This document shows, in pieces, positions 36,816-48,900 of a stretch of DNA of 64,000 nucleotides. The notes below the pieces were generated by a model that did not search any database, was not told the DNA's origin, and was given only the letters and a program-made list of their open reading frames with translations. Each line of letters begins with the position of its first letter. The first letter of the stretch is position 1. Origin of the DNA: Azolla caroliniana (taxonomy: Eukaryota > Polypodiophyta); contig JBHGNT010000003.1 in NCBI GenBank assembly GCA_043228905.1, forward strand, positions 23,808,001 through 23,872,000. Reading direction: 5' to 3'. The position numbers were made by a program, and so were the translations under genes.

Positions 36816-38253
36816 ATGACCGTGCATGATATTAAGTCTGTGGGTAGGTATCAGCTGGGCCGAACTCTGGGCGAAGGAAGCTTTGCTACGGTCAAATTTG
36901 CAAGAAACAGAGAAACTGGAGAGGCTTTTGCTATCAAAATTATTGATAAAGAACATATATTGAAGCATAAGATGGCTACTCAGGTAACCATAGACTTTCA
37001 ATTTCAAAATGACATAAAGTTCTAATTTGAAAACCCTGAAATTTACTTTTTGTTTCTAAATGCTAGATGAAGAGAGAGATAACAACAATGAAGCTCATTA
37101 AACATCCAAATGTGGTTCATTTAAAAGAGGTGTTTTATCATACGTGTACAACTATCGTTTTTCTCTCGATGAACCTGTTGATTACCAGATTGTTGACTTT
37201 TACACAGGTTTTGGCAAGCAAAAAGAAGATCTACATTGTGCTTGAGTATGCGAATGGGGGTGAACTCTTCCAGAGAATTGTAGGGTTTTTTTCTCATCAG
37301 ATATTAGTTCGATTGCATTATAAACAACTACCTACCTTCTCCCCTACATTAATGTAGTAGATTAGTTAGGAAACATGCTCATTAGCTCATGGATGGCCAC
37401 TAATCTGGATAGCTATGATGGGGTCATAGATCTAAACTTTTATAAATAGGGATCCAGTACCTTATGATGATATCCTTCCATCTGGTTGGCCATAGTCTCA
37501 ATGATTGTCTATATGGTTTGAACATAGACCTAAGAAAGCATGGCGAATTTGTATGAATAGGGTTCTATTATTTTGTATGATTATGTCCTATGCCTGTATA
37601 AAGGGTTGACTGGTATAGACAGAGATTCCATTAATGTATGATTACTTATTTCATATGAGCTAATGGTCATATCACATGAATGTGGCTTGATTAATTATGA
37701 TGCATCGATTCGTTGATCTGACTGATTTGTCGACTAAAGGTGGAATCAGGAAAACTCCCAGAGAATGAAGCCAGAAAGTACTTTCAGCAACTTATTCATG
37801 CTGTTGATTATTGCCATAGCCGAGGGGTTTATCACCGAGATCTCAAGGTGAGGCAAAACAAAGAGTTTAGGGAGTTAAAAAGGTTTAAAACTTCTGGTTC
37901 TCATGGTTGTGTTTCTATTTCCTCAATGCATGTGTATCAGCCAGAAAATCTACTATTGGATGTGAATGGGAATCTCAAGGTCTCAGATTTTGGGCTTAGT
38001 GCTCTCTCACAGCAACATCAGGTGAGGGTGTCCAAATGTACATCGGCTCTTAAATGTGGTGATATGACAGTGAATATGGAATGTTATAATAATGTCCGGA
38101 AGATTTATGAAATGTGGTAGTAATGATTTATTCGAACAAAGTTACAACCATTGTCTGATACATGATACAAGTATTTCATTCAAGTCAACAAAGAAAGATG
38201 AAGAGAACAATGACTAGTAACTCCAGAGCTCAGAATCAACAGATCTGGGTACA

Positions 38254-38293
<40 letters not shown>

Positions 38294-40175
38294 CCATTAT
38301 GATTGGAGAGTATATATATAACATGATTAGAAGGGTTTTTGTATGTATACTACTTTTATGTAAAAAAAGAGGCTGGAATTACATGTTCATACAGGACGAT
38401 GGGCTGCTTCATACCACATGTGGAACTCCTAATTATGTTGCTCCCGAGGTTTGTATTTACGAGTTCTCTCTTGTTTGATCAGATGTATTTGCTGTTCCTA
38501 AGCTAAATCTGCATCTTTGCACTGTATATGACATAGGTCCTCAATGAGAAAGGTTATGATGGTTCCTTGGCTGATCTCTGGTCATGTGGAATTATTTTGT
38601 ATGTGCTTCTAGCTGGATACCTTCCATTCGATGATTTAAACATCATATCACTATACAAGAAGGTATGATGTTTCTTTATCCTTCGAATCCTTATTTTGGA
38701 AATGTTACATCAAAATGATGCCTAAACTCTTCTTCCTTCCAGATTGGGAAGGCTGATTTTACTTTTCCCACTTGGTTCTCGAAAGGTGCCAAGAATATTA
38801 TAAAAAAAATTCTCAATCCTAAACCGAGGAAGGTGCTTAAAATTCCTGACCGAATGTAGGTTGATATTTTATGCGTCTTTTATGTGTTGTAAGTTCGTTA
38901 CTTAAGACATCTATCTATCCTTGGGTATTTCTGTGCAGAGGATGACCATGGCTGAAGTGCTAACTGATGAATGGTTCAAAGTAGGAGAGATTCGTTCCAT
39001 GTGTAATTGTTATGAAACTCTGGATGTTGATGATGTGGATGCTGCATTTGGTAGCGGAGAGGGGGTAACATATACTTCAGCTTTGACTTGTTAACTTATG
39101 TATCAATGTTAAGAATATCAATGATAAACTAGTATTTATGTGGATTGTTTATGAAGTACTCATGAAATGAGCTCAAAGTCAATATGTGAAAACTCTTTAC
39201 AACGAAAATAGCATCAAACTTACTGCTTCATACTTGTTTCTGAGACCATAGAAATTATAAAGCATAAACTTTACCACTACACCATCTCATTTATACATGC
39301 ATCTTTTTGAAAAAATACACACATTAGCATTTAGTATGTATCCTGATTGTATAGGAAAAGCAGCTTGTTGAGCAATCATGGCCAATGATCATACATTATG
39401 TTTCAGCATGAATCACAATTGTGTAGGAAAAGCTTGTTGTCGAGCAATCACGGCCTTCCCTCCTGAATGCATTCGACCTTATTTCCATGTCTCATGGTCT
39501 TGATCTGTCTGGGCTTTTTAAAGAGCAAAAGGTATATATTTCTGTTTTGAAGATATGATAGTCAAAATTGAGGAACTTCTGAATTTACATCTCTAAATTA
39601 CATTCTTTGACAACAGAGTTTGATCAAGAATGAAACAAGGTTCACATCCAGACATCCGGCTAGTGAGATTTTGCACAAAATAGCCTCCCTTGCAAGAACT
39701 TTTGGCTTTAAAGTGGAGAAAAAACCCAATTGCAAGGTACATGAAAATAATGATTACTAACTACCCTTATGCATTTGATTTCTAAAGATGGAACATATGC
39801 TTAACTAACGTGAATCATGTTCACAATACATAGTTAAAGATGCAGTGTGAAAGGCCAGGACGAAAAGGTTGTTTGACAGTGGCAAGTGAAGTGAGTTATT
39901 AATTAATATAGTTGCATTGTGTTCATTTAGCTGAATATTCAAGGGCGTCACCGTTACTCATTCGTAACTTGTCATTATGTTAGGTGTTTGAATTTGGACC
40001 ATCTTTGTTCATGGTTGATATAAAAAAATTAAATGGGGATACTTTGGAGTACAAAAAGGTAAGCCAGAACATAGTTTCATGTTTATTGTGTTTAATGTTA
40101 TTGTGTTAGCCATATAAAGGACTCTTTGAGTAGCACCTTAGTCCAACCCCTCATTATTAGAACTGCTATTGTGTT

Positions 40176-40227
<52 letters not shown>

Positions 40228-40607
40228 GCTTTAATTCATAGAACATATGTGTTATCATGCTTGAATGGAGCCAATGAGGCCAAAGGGTATGGCCATTAGC
40301 TCGTGGATGACCATTTTACTGGGCATGATTATGCAAATGTTCACAACAAAAAAAAGTGGACACCTAATAGAAAATAATTTTAATGGTGCTGATTGGACTT
40401 TATTTGGGTGGACTGTAACAAACTTAGGATGAAGATAAATGAGTTGAATGTGGGTGGTGGCTTACAAAATTGTTATCTTTGTATGTATTTTAAATTGTAG
40501 GTTTTCTTTTGCTTTTATAGTTTCAGGAGGAGCTCTCGGTGGGATTGAAAGATATTGTGTGGACAACAGAGGATATGGCAATGGGTGGCACTAGTAAATG
40601 TGAATAA
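36816..40607 (+). CDS. CIPK: CBL-interacting protein kinase (CIPK/SnRK3, intron-rich clade)
   Basis: Fourteen coding exons: 36816-36983, 37067-37129, 37208-37279, 37740-37847, 37941-38021, 38395-38448, 38537-38662, 38743-38832, 38939-39064, 39427-39531, 39617-39736, 39834-39890, 39984-40058, 40521-40607. All are phase 0 and GT-AG, giving 443 residues. The kinase has the glycine loop [15 protein letters not shown], Lys41 in AIKIIDK, HRDLK at 133-137, DFG at 153-155 and [12 protein letters not shown] in the activation loop. The regulatory part has the NAF motif at 310-312 ([19 protein letters not shown]) that binds CBL calcium sensors, then the PPI region ([12 protein letters not shown] ... FGFKVEKK). 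CIPKs phosphorylate ion channels and transporters at membranes after CBL recruitment. The exact orthologue is not settled; parts of the regulatory domain recall CIPK1, CIPK21 and CIPK23. Confidence 0.93.
38257..38292. repeat. (TA)n microsatellite in a CIPK intron
   Basis: A run of about 18 TA units lies in the intron between coding exons 5 and 6. A second compound (CT)n(TA)n run lies in the last intron at about 40178-40226. Both are simple repeats. Confidence 0.9.
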
Positions 40608-42026
40608 AAAAATGAAATTGAAAAACCAATTACTAGAGGTTGAGGGTTGATTAGTCGATGAAACCCAAATTATTTATGAAGAATTGAGCCAACCTACGTT
40701 TTTGCTCTTCCTTATAATCACACTAGGAAACAACCGAAACGTAAATGCAAAACAACCTTCGCTGAAGGAAGACATGTAAGATTTTTTCTAAAATTTACTT
40801 GTGCATACACTTATTTTGTAATACCTCTTGCATTGACTTTCTCAAGGTAAGATGAAATGAAAACAATTTGTACATTTAGTCAATAAACAATTAAAATCAA
40901 GAAATAGGAGGGTTGAGATCCTCCATTTAATGTCATTGTTGTCCTTACAAGATTTGAGATAGCCAAGAAGGATAATATACAAATTGACGAAGTGTCAAAT
41001 GATTGCAAAAGTCCTAATGTCTAAAGAGGCAAACAATACGAGATTGCCTTCGAACCAAATCAGCCAATAAGCCCATACAAAAATATTTCAAATGGTTTGA
41101 GATTTGATTGTAGAATCCTAGAAGACACTCCAAAGCTAGAATAACTTCCAAAAGTGCGAATTGCACATATTTGGTGACAATAATAATATTGTGTAATAAC
41201 ATGCCCAATGGTCGGTATAGACTTATAGTATACTTTTATTTAGTTGGGTACACCATCTGCGATTGATAGCCATCATTTTTGTTCTTGTGACAACAAATGA
41301 ATGTGCTATAACAAAGAAAATATTGGTAGATGAAGGCTAAAAAGCAACGACAAATTGTTTCTGGGGCAACCTTAAATTATTCTTGCTACCGAAATCAATT
41401 TGCCATGGGTTAATGTATTGCAATGATACTCTAGCTTTTTAGCAAAGATATCAATAGGGAGCAAAGAAAAATTGCCAATCTTGGAGATTTTTCTTCTATT
41501 AGAGTCATGAGTGTATAGTCTAGTACAAATTGCTATATCTTGTGCCAAAGAGATAGAAAAGTATGCCATGATTATGGTTCAAATGAGGAGTACATAGGCC
41601 ACCACACCAACTTATCCAATGGAAACCCTTTTCATGTAGAACGTGATGATGAGCCACATAACATCTTGATGGTGAACCAAGCCACCATATCATGATGTCT
41701 AGTGGACACCATTTCATGTCAAAAGACCACCAAATGTGGCTTCACACTTGGCAAAAAATTGTTGGCTTTGCAAGGAACTTGGTTTATCAACATCTTGCTC
41801 CATATGATATCACTAGCCAAATCAATGAAGTCGTGTTCCTTCTCGATTCTCCCTCCTTATATGTGTCTTAATCTAGTGGAACCTTATATTTCAATATGTA
41901 TATTTGAATTGTGCGGTTCCTCCTCTACCTCTGGGAATTAGAATTAGAATTTTTATCGTCCATAAAGAGGCCAATTTTGACCTATGGGACCTAAGTATAC
42001 ACGTGTTCTTGATATGTGTCTCCCTC
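40608..42026. other. Intergenic between CIPK and LINE
   Basis: No gene is supported. The part near 41560-41780 resembles the degenerate repeat near 57000-57240 on the other side of the transposon block (phrases such as TCTAGTGGACACCATTT and AAAAGACCACC), so the same old repeat family may flank the LINE on both sides. Confidence 0.4.
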
Positions 42027-42861
42027 CTAAGAAGGGGTATTCATACATTGAAGCACAAAGTCTCTATGTGTGAATAAAGCATGCACATATGAGCTCAACC
42101 TTCTCAGTGGTATCTTAAGTATGGCGCTTAAGTTATCACTCTGTCTTAGTATGTCAACATATCTTGAACGAATTGCACTATATGTCAAGCATGTGAAGAG
42201 CAAGTGACGTTCATCCTCTACCATGCCTTCATTGCATACTTTGCATGTCTTCAAATTAGTTACATTTTGATACCATGATGCAACTTCAATACCTAACTTG
42301 TGAGATCGAGTGCGAAATAGTGTAAGGGCTCTACGAGCATTACTACTCATATTAGTAATGAGATAAGGTTGGATACGATCAATAAGCATTCTTGCTTTAT
42401 ATTGAAACCAACATTCAGGGTTGACATTTGCAATGTAGTATTCTAGTTTTGTCCTCTTAGCATCTTCCCACGTCATCCTTAATGATTCCACCAACCTGTC
42501 CTCAATCATCACATATTGCATAGCATTGCCCGAAAGATCTAAAAGATCATCCAAACCCCATCTTCTAAACCACTTCCTTATGTCAACAACCCAACCGGAT
42601 GAGAGAATCTTACTTTTATGATTCTTTTGTAGCTTACATCCAACATTCCAAGCAATATGTGGTAATCGATGATTCGACATATTCTTGACTTTTGTAATGT
42701 ATTTATATACTCTTTGGAGTGCCAATAGCTCTATGGGTCGAACACTTGTTTCCAAGAGCATAACCTGGTAAGAGGTAGTGTATTTAACTCCTAATTGCCT
42801 GCTTAAAAACATCTTTTGAATTTTCTCAATCTCATTCCATGCATTAAGGGAGATGGTGCCA
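42027..42861 (-). mobile_element. LINE (non-LTR) ORF2, 3' part
   Basis: Coding text runs from 42861 down to a stop at 42027. It is the C-terminal part of a LINE reverse transcriptase protein: IEKIQKMFLSRQLG, then a Trp-rich segment, and near the end CKVCNEGMVEDERHLLFTC, the CCHC-type finger seen at LINE ORF2 C termini. The 5' part of the same kind of element stands 13.1 kb away in the same orientation. The two pieces share 226 bp (42636-42861 and 55949-56174) with no length difference and only a few base changes. No poly-A tail is obvious. Confidence 0.8.
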
Positions 42862-43934
42862 AAACGATGGCGGCCGGAACGATGACAGAGTCAGCGTACA
42901 ACCGGCCAGAGACACGCTGGACAAAGACGACCGTAACAGCGACATTGATGTCGAAAAGCGACGGGGACGTCGACCAAAAACGACGGCCGAATAGGGCCGA
43001 CAAGATCGGTGACAGAGACATCTGGACAGAGATGGCCAGACGGGCTAGACAGCGGAAAGAGCGGCCAGAAGGGCCGGAAACCGGTCGAAACAACGAGAGA
43101 TGGAGACGGACGAGCAGCCAAAGAGTGGCCGAGGAGCGGCCGAAGCGGCCATAATAGCCGAACAGTGGCCGGAGTGGCCAAACGGGCTGGACAGACGACC
43201 AACCACGACAACCAAACAAAGACAACGCAGAGAAGAAAGAGGTGGACATACAAAAAATAAGAAGAAGCGAGAAGAGAAATGCAAGGAAGAAAAAGAAGAT
43301 GTCATGGAAGAAGAGAAAGGCATGAACAGACAGACACGAAGTGGAAGAAACTGAGATAGAAGAAGAAAGAGAGAGGAGGAAAAGAAAGACAGGAAGAGGA
43401 GAAGAAGCAACGGTTAACACCAAGAAGGAGGAAGAAGATGCAGACAACACGCAGGAGAAAACGTAAGAAGACAAACAATAAAAATAAAATAAAAAAATGA
43501 GAGGGAAAAAGAGAAGAGAGGGGCATGCGAAGAAATTTTAAAATGTTGAGGGTAGCAAACTAAAATTTCAGAAACTTGGGGGTACTGAATGAAATTTTCA
43601 AAACTCGAGGGTACATATCAAAATTTTAAAAAAAGAAAACGACACCGCCAAAATTTTGAAAATCCCCAAGACTACTCACACACACTCAAAACAAAGGAAG
43701 AACATACATATACATGACATGATTTTGGACCCATCACGAAGTCCGTAAGTCGACAGAATGAGAATGTTCGTGTCGCGGAAAGATTTGCGGACCGACAAAG
43801 ATGTTCGAGTCAAGCACTCCGATCGAGGGAGTCAATCGTTGAAAGGACCGATGGAAGTTTCGGTCGAAGAAATATCATCATCAAGGCATGTGGGATCGAC
43901 GTGCAAGGCACTTTCCCACAAGTGTGCCATATTG
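42862..43934. mobile_element. Truncated LTR-element interior, left part of the 13-kb block
   Basis: GGCCGG-rich leader-like sequence (42862-43250) passes into a purine-rich stretch and then into AT-rich sequence before an LTR. The last 60 bp (GATCGACGTGCAAGGCACTT and GTGTGCCAT) match the sequence in front of the LTR at 54316. The segment is therefore probably the 3' end of an element whose 5' end has been lost. Open frames here are low-complexity and not convincing genes. The left border at 42862 is not an LTR end. Confidence 0.5.
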
Positions 43935-44227
43935 TGTTACCCCGTACGAGATGTACGGAGAGTCAAGTGTGATGATCAAGGGTCGAATGTTATCATGATG
44001 TTGTTGTGTATGTGTAGGAGGCATAAATGTAATTGTGAGTCTATACGTATGTGAACACATGCACACGTGTGTGCATGTGGATGGATACGAGGAGGTGTGA
44101 GTGAGTGTCCAGTATGAATGCTCAATGGGGCTTACACCCCTATGTATCTACCCCCTCTTGTACTATTTAACCCCTTATGGGGAATGAATGAAACATGAAT
44201 GAACATTTCTCTCTATCTCTCTTTTCA

Positions 44228-44267
<40 letters not shown>

Positions 44268-44507
44268 CCTCAACGTTGAACCCCCTTGGGAGGGGGGGTG
44301 GAGCCATTCTAGGCACCACCCCCCACCCCGCAATGCTCATCAATGTCATCCTTACCCCGCAATGCTTCTCAATAATTCTCAACATCTTCATGTCAATCTC
44401 TCTCACCATCATACTCTTCATCATCTTTGCTATTTCACCATGTCTATCTTCGTCATTGTTAACCATCATCATCCTTAACCCTAACCCTAACTCTAAAACC
44501 TACAACA
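43935..44507 (+). mobile_element. LTR type A (573 bp)
   Basis: The segment begins TGTTACCCCG and ends CCTACAACA, and is followed after a 5-bp spacer by TGGCGACCACGATGGG, a primer-binding-site-like sequence. It contains TACTATTTAACCCC and a (CT)n stretch. The match to LTR type B is limited to the first bases, although the flanking internal sequences are shared. Confidence 0.65.
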
Positions 44508-45111
44508 CTTTTTGGCGACCACGATGGGATCCCCCTTTGGAGACGGAGTCCAAGAATGATACGTGGCGATGCAAGAAAAGCAACAAATGATGGCGATGAT
44601 GTGTAGGAACTGTACAAGTGAGTGAGAAATTGAAGATTGACAATGTATTCGTCACAAAACAAGACAAGGAATCGATGAATCGACAAAGAAGTGTTAAGCA
44701 TCCCTCATCCATGTTTAGTCATAAGCAGAGACAAATATATCCTCTGATGTGTGTTAAAGTAGAGACAAATTTGTCCACAGTTTACAAGTTCAAGCACAAA
44801 TGTGTCTCCTCATTATCACCATTTCAATCCTCATCATCACATCCACCTAGATCATTCTTAACGAAGAGGGAGAAGATGATGATCACGATAAAGGCGAATA
44901 TGAACACGAAATGATGTGTGGTTTGTGCAATTATGCTTCGTTGACAAAGATAGGGAAGGACGGAGAAATAAACGCACAAACAAATAGAGACGATTGAAGG
45001 GCCCGAAAGAAAGTGATGGTCGTACGGCCAGAAGGACCGAACAGAGCCAAAGACAAAAACGGTTAGACACAGCCGGACCGCGGCCAAAACGGAGGCCAGA
45101 AGAATGGCCGG

Positions 45112-45899
45112 TGTCGAGTTATTACGCAAGTGCGTGTGGAAACGAGGCGGGACCGCGGGGGTCTCGAACCAAAGAGCAAGCGAGGGAGGAGAAAGAGAGA
45201 GAACCGGCTACGCAGGACCGGGAATACACAGGGACACGGCCCTTCAGCACAGAGAACGCGAACGAACACCGACACAGACAGATGCGAATGACTAAATATA
45301 TATATCAAGAATGGCTAACACGACTACAACCCTCGATGGGGCACAGGTTGGTTACAACCGAGCAGGCCGGCGAACAGATGCCGATGCCTGTTCGCTTCGA
45401 CGCACAAGGGGTAGCCGGTCGGAGGTGCTGCCGGAAGCACTCGGGCGTTCCTCGAAACAGCGCAAGCCTCCTCGGAACCCTGCACAGAAAGCTATGGAGC
45501 TCAAGAAGGAAGGAAACAGAGAGAGAAGCGTCCAGAAACGGTCCGACAGCACTTCGTCCTCTCTGCGCGAGATCCCTGCAATAGCTCTTTCCTGCTCCTT
45601 ATATAGGCCGACGAGCAGGCCGTCATGTCAGCTCTATTCCCTGTCCCTTTTGGACAGGGATTCGCTTCGTCCTTCACGCATCCGCGTAGTTACGCCGCCG
45701 ACTCGTACAGTCCCTTCGCTCGCGCGCGCGACCGAAAAGACTGTTCGCGCGGTCTTTGTCTCCACTCGTGTTAGGGCCCGTTCCCGCCGATTATCCTCCT
45801 AATTCGCTTCTATGTACAACTCGGAGCGTGCGCGCGTGAAGAACCGGTTCCCACGCCTTGGTGCGCCGATTCCGCCTATGGACGGTTTTCTTCACGACA
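45112..45899 (-). repeat. 3' LTR of the Ty3/gypsy element
   Basis: 788 bp, flush with the purine tract of the internal region at 45900 and with target CCGG at 45108. On the minus strand CCTATATAAGG (45607-45597) is a likely TATA box. The open frames inside (for example 163 codons on the plus strand) also occur in the other LTR and are not genes. Confidence 0.92.
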
Positions 45900-45970
45900 T
45901 CCGCCCCCACCTAACCGTGCATCCTCCGGTATGCACCAAGAGAGTTGGGACGGAGAAAACCGGCCCGTCT

Positions 45971-48900
45971 TCATTTCTCGCCCGTCGGTTCTTCCTCGTT
46001 TTCGGATCTTTCGTCACTGCTGACTAGGAGAGCTGGGTCGGGCTCGTCGTCGTGCCGCTTCTTGAACGCTTTGATCCGCTTCCCTGCAACCGGTATCGCC
46101 ATTCTCGTGCCGTCTAGTTCCGCCAGGTGATATGTCCCGTTGTCATTGGCGCTCCGCACCACGTAAGGCCCGAACCACCTTCGCGCGAACTTCCGTGTAG
46201 CTCGGTGCTGGTTGTCGAGGCTGCTGTCGTAGACGAGCACCCAGTCACCTTCGTCGATTTTCTTCGGTCGGAGCCGGTGCGTTCGGTCGAACCGGGCTTT
46301 GTTCTTTGTCCTCGCCACCCGGAGCTTCTCCGCAGCCAGTGCCACGTCCTCCGGTCTCCGCTCGAGCTGTCGTATACGTGCGGCCAACAACTCCTCCCGG
46401 CTCATTTCGTCCCTCCAGTCGACCGTTGCCCACGAGGAGATCGTCCGTTCTATCGGCATGATCGGCTTCTGGCCGAACATGAGCTCCGTCGGCATGTACC
46501 CGGTTACCGAACTGTGCGTGGTCCGGTCTGCCCACAAAGCATAAGGTAGCAGCCGCGGCCAGTTTCCGACTTGGCCTCGGCATGCTCGAACCAGTGCCTT
46601 GACGATCGGTCCGTGTCCGCGCTCCACCTTTCCATTCGCCTCCGGATTGTACGCAGTGGTGAGCGAGAGCTTGACTCCCAGCCGGTCGAACAGCTCCGCG
46701 GCTTCTTCGGCGTCCAACTCCCCTCGGTCAGCCACAATCTTCCCGACGCACCCGTACCGGCATATCACGTCCTCGATTAGGAACCGACATACGGCCGCGG
46801 TCGTTTTGTTCGGAAGGGCCCGGCCTTCCACCTGGTTCGTCAGATCCTCCCGTGCTAGGACCAGGTACCGCATCTGTCCTACCCCCATTGGCATCGTCAC
46901 CAGATCTACCATCCATTTGAAGTGGATGGTCGGAGGGTACGTAGGGTGAAGCTCGTCCCGGTGTCGGACCACGGAGTGCATCTGACAGCTCTCGCAAGTT
47001 GTCACTAATCGGTGCACGTCCTGGTACAGTCCCGGCCACCAGTACTTCTCCTTTATCTTCTCGAACGTGGCCCAAGTTCCACGGTGTCCGGCCCAAGGGC
47101 TGTCGTGGTAGGCCGTCAGCAGCTCCTCCTGTTCTTCCTTCATCGCCACCACCCGGGGCGGAGCGTCGTCCCTCTTCTTCGGGTGTTTCCATAGATAGCC
47201 ATCCCGGAGAAAGAACCGGTACGCTTTCTTCCGGATCCGGTTGGCCTCGTCCTTCGTCCATGACGCATCGGGCGTCATTGTCTTCAAAAACCCACCGATC
47301 TGCAGCCACTCCCCGTCGTACTTGCTCGCGTCGAAGTCGTTAAGCGCCGGAGTGCTTGTCCCGTCGGTTGTTACATACGCAGTCTCGAAGAAGTCCACGC
47401 CGACCTCTTCGTCCTCCGAAACCATGCCGCCCTCGTCATCGAATCTCGCCCTTGAAAGCATGTCGGCCATGGCGTTGTCTTTCCCGGAAATGTGTCGTAT
47501 TTCCGGGTCCAGGGACTTGATGTACGCTATCCACCTGAGCATTGCCAGGTCCGGCGTCGCGCATCCGGAAACCATGCCGAGAATCGGCATGCAATCCGTC
47601 TCTATGATTACCTCTGTCCCGATCAGATAGTCCTTGTCGGCCTTCACCGCCGAAACGATACCCCAGAGTTCGCGTTTAACCTGGGCGTATCCTCGCTGCC
47701 GTTCGCTGAGGACCTTCGCGCCGAATCGGATCGGAAACCGATCGCCGTCCCCGTCTTCTTGGTTGACGACCCACCCGATTCCGGTCGGACTCGTGTCAAC
47801 CGTTATGTACACTGGGGTGCCCTTCCTGTAGACGGCCTTTCGGAGCGCCGGTGCTGCCGAAAGAGCCTCCTTCAGCTTCCGGACCGACTCCGTGTGCTTG
47901 TCTAGCCATTCGAATCTTCGCCCTTTCTTCAATAATCCGTACAGCGGCTCCGCGACGTGCGCGTAATGCGGGATCCATATGTGGTAGAAGGCGCATGCCC
48001 CCAAGAATCTTCGTACTTCCGTGACCGAGCTGCAATCAGGCTTCATCGCGGAGATGGCTTCTACCTTTGCCGGAGACGGTCTCCGGCCATACGGTCCACA
48101 TAAATGTCCGACCACCATGATTTCCGACTGCCCGAACGCTGACTTCTCCCCCGAGAAGGTGAGCCTCGCATCCTCTAGCCTTTGCAGCACCTTCTCGCAG
48201 TCGTCGATGTGCGTCACCACGAATCGCCGGCATCCGTCCGGCCCGATCGTCTCGTTCTTCTCTTCTACCGGGCATCCCTTGATCGGGATGTCGTCTAGAA
48301 ACGGCATGGTGATGTCCGGGATGCAGTCCCTCAGCACCTTGTTCATTGCATTCACCATGTGGGCCACCGAGTTGGTCCCTCCTTGCGGCAGCGTACACAT
48401 CCGCACTAGGCCGAGGGGAGTTCGCATCGTCGTAATGTCTCTGCTCTCCACGGCTAGCTGGAACTGGTCGTACCCTGAGTATAGATCACCGACCGAGTAA
48501 ATCGACCTTCCGGCGAAGGCCTCCGCGAACTCGTCTATGGTCGGTCCGATCCCTGCGTTCCGAATGGTCACCCTATTGACCGGTTGCAGGTCCTGAATGA
48601 AGCGCAATGATCCGTTTTTCTTTGGTACCGTAAACCACCGGTTCGAGTACGGGGCGCTCGACGGCTCGAGAATGCCCATATCAACTTTCTGCTTCAACAG
48701 CTCCATCAACTTCGGGATGTGAGCTCTCGGAACCGGAATTGGCTTGAGATTCCACGGTACATGCGGTACCGTGAATATCACCATCGGCTCTACGATCGTC
48801 GGGTCTACGCACCCGATTTCCTCCGGTGAGAATGCGAAGGCTTTCCCGTGCCTTCCGAGCATCCTCCGAAATCGGTCTTCCTCCGCCGGTAGTAGGAACC

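Noticed and set aside
42803-43474. Several overlapping open frames of 80-220 codons
   Set aside because: Low-complexity Ser/Leu/Phe or Arg/Lys/Glu text in a purine-rich transposon leader. Frames overlap on both strands and no family is visible.
44472-44498. Telomere-like CCCTAACCCTAAC run
   Set aside because: Only about two units, imperfect, and located at the 3' end of LTR A. It is part of the LTR rather than an interstitial telomere.
45311-45802. 163-codon open frame, repeated at 51820-52311
   Set aside because: It lies inside both LTRs on the strand opposite to the element's genes. Its repetition comes from LTR identity, not conservation of a protein.
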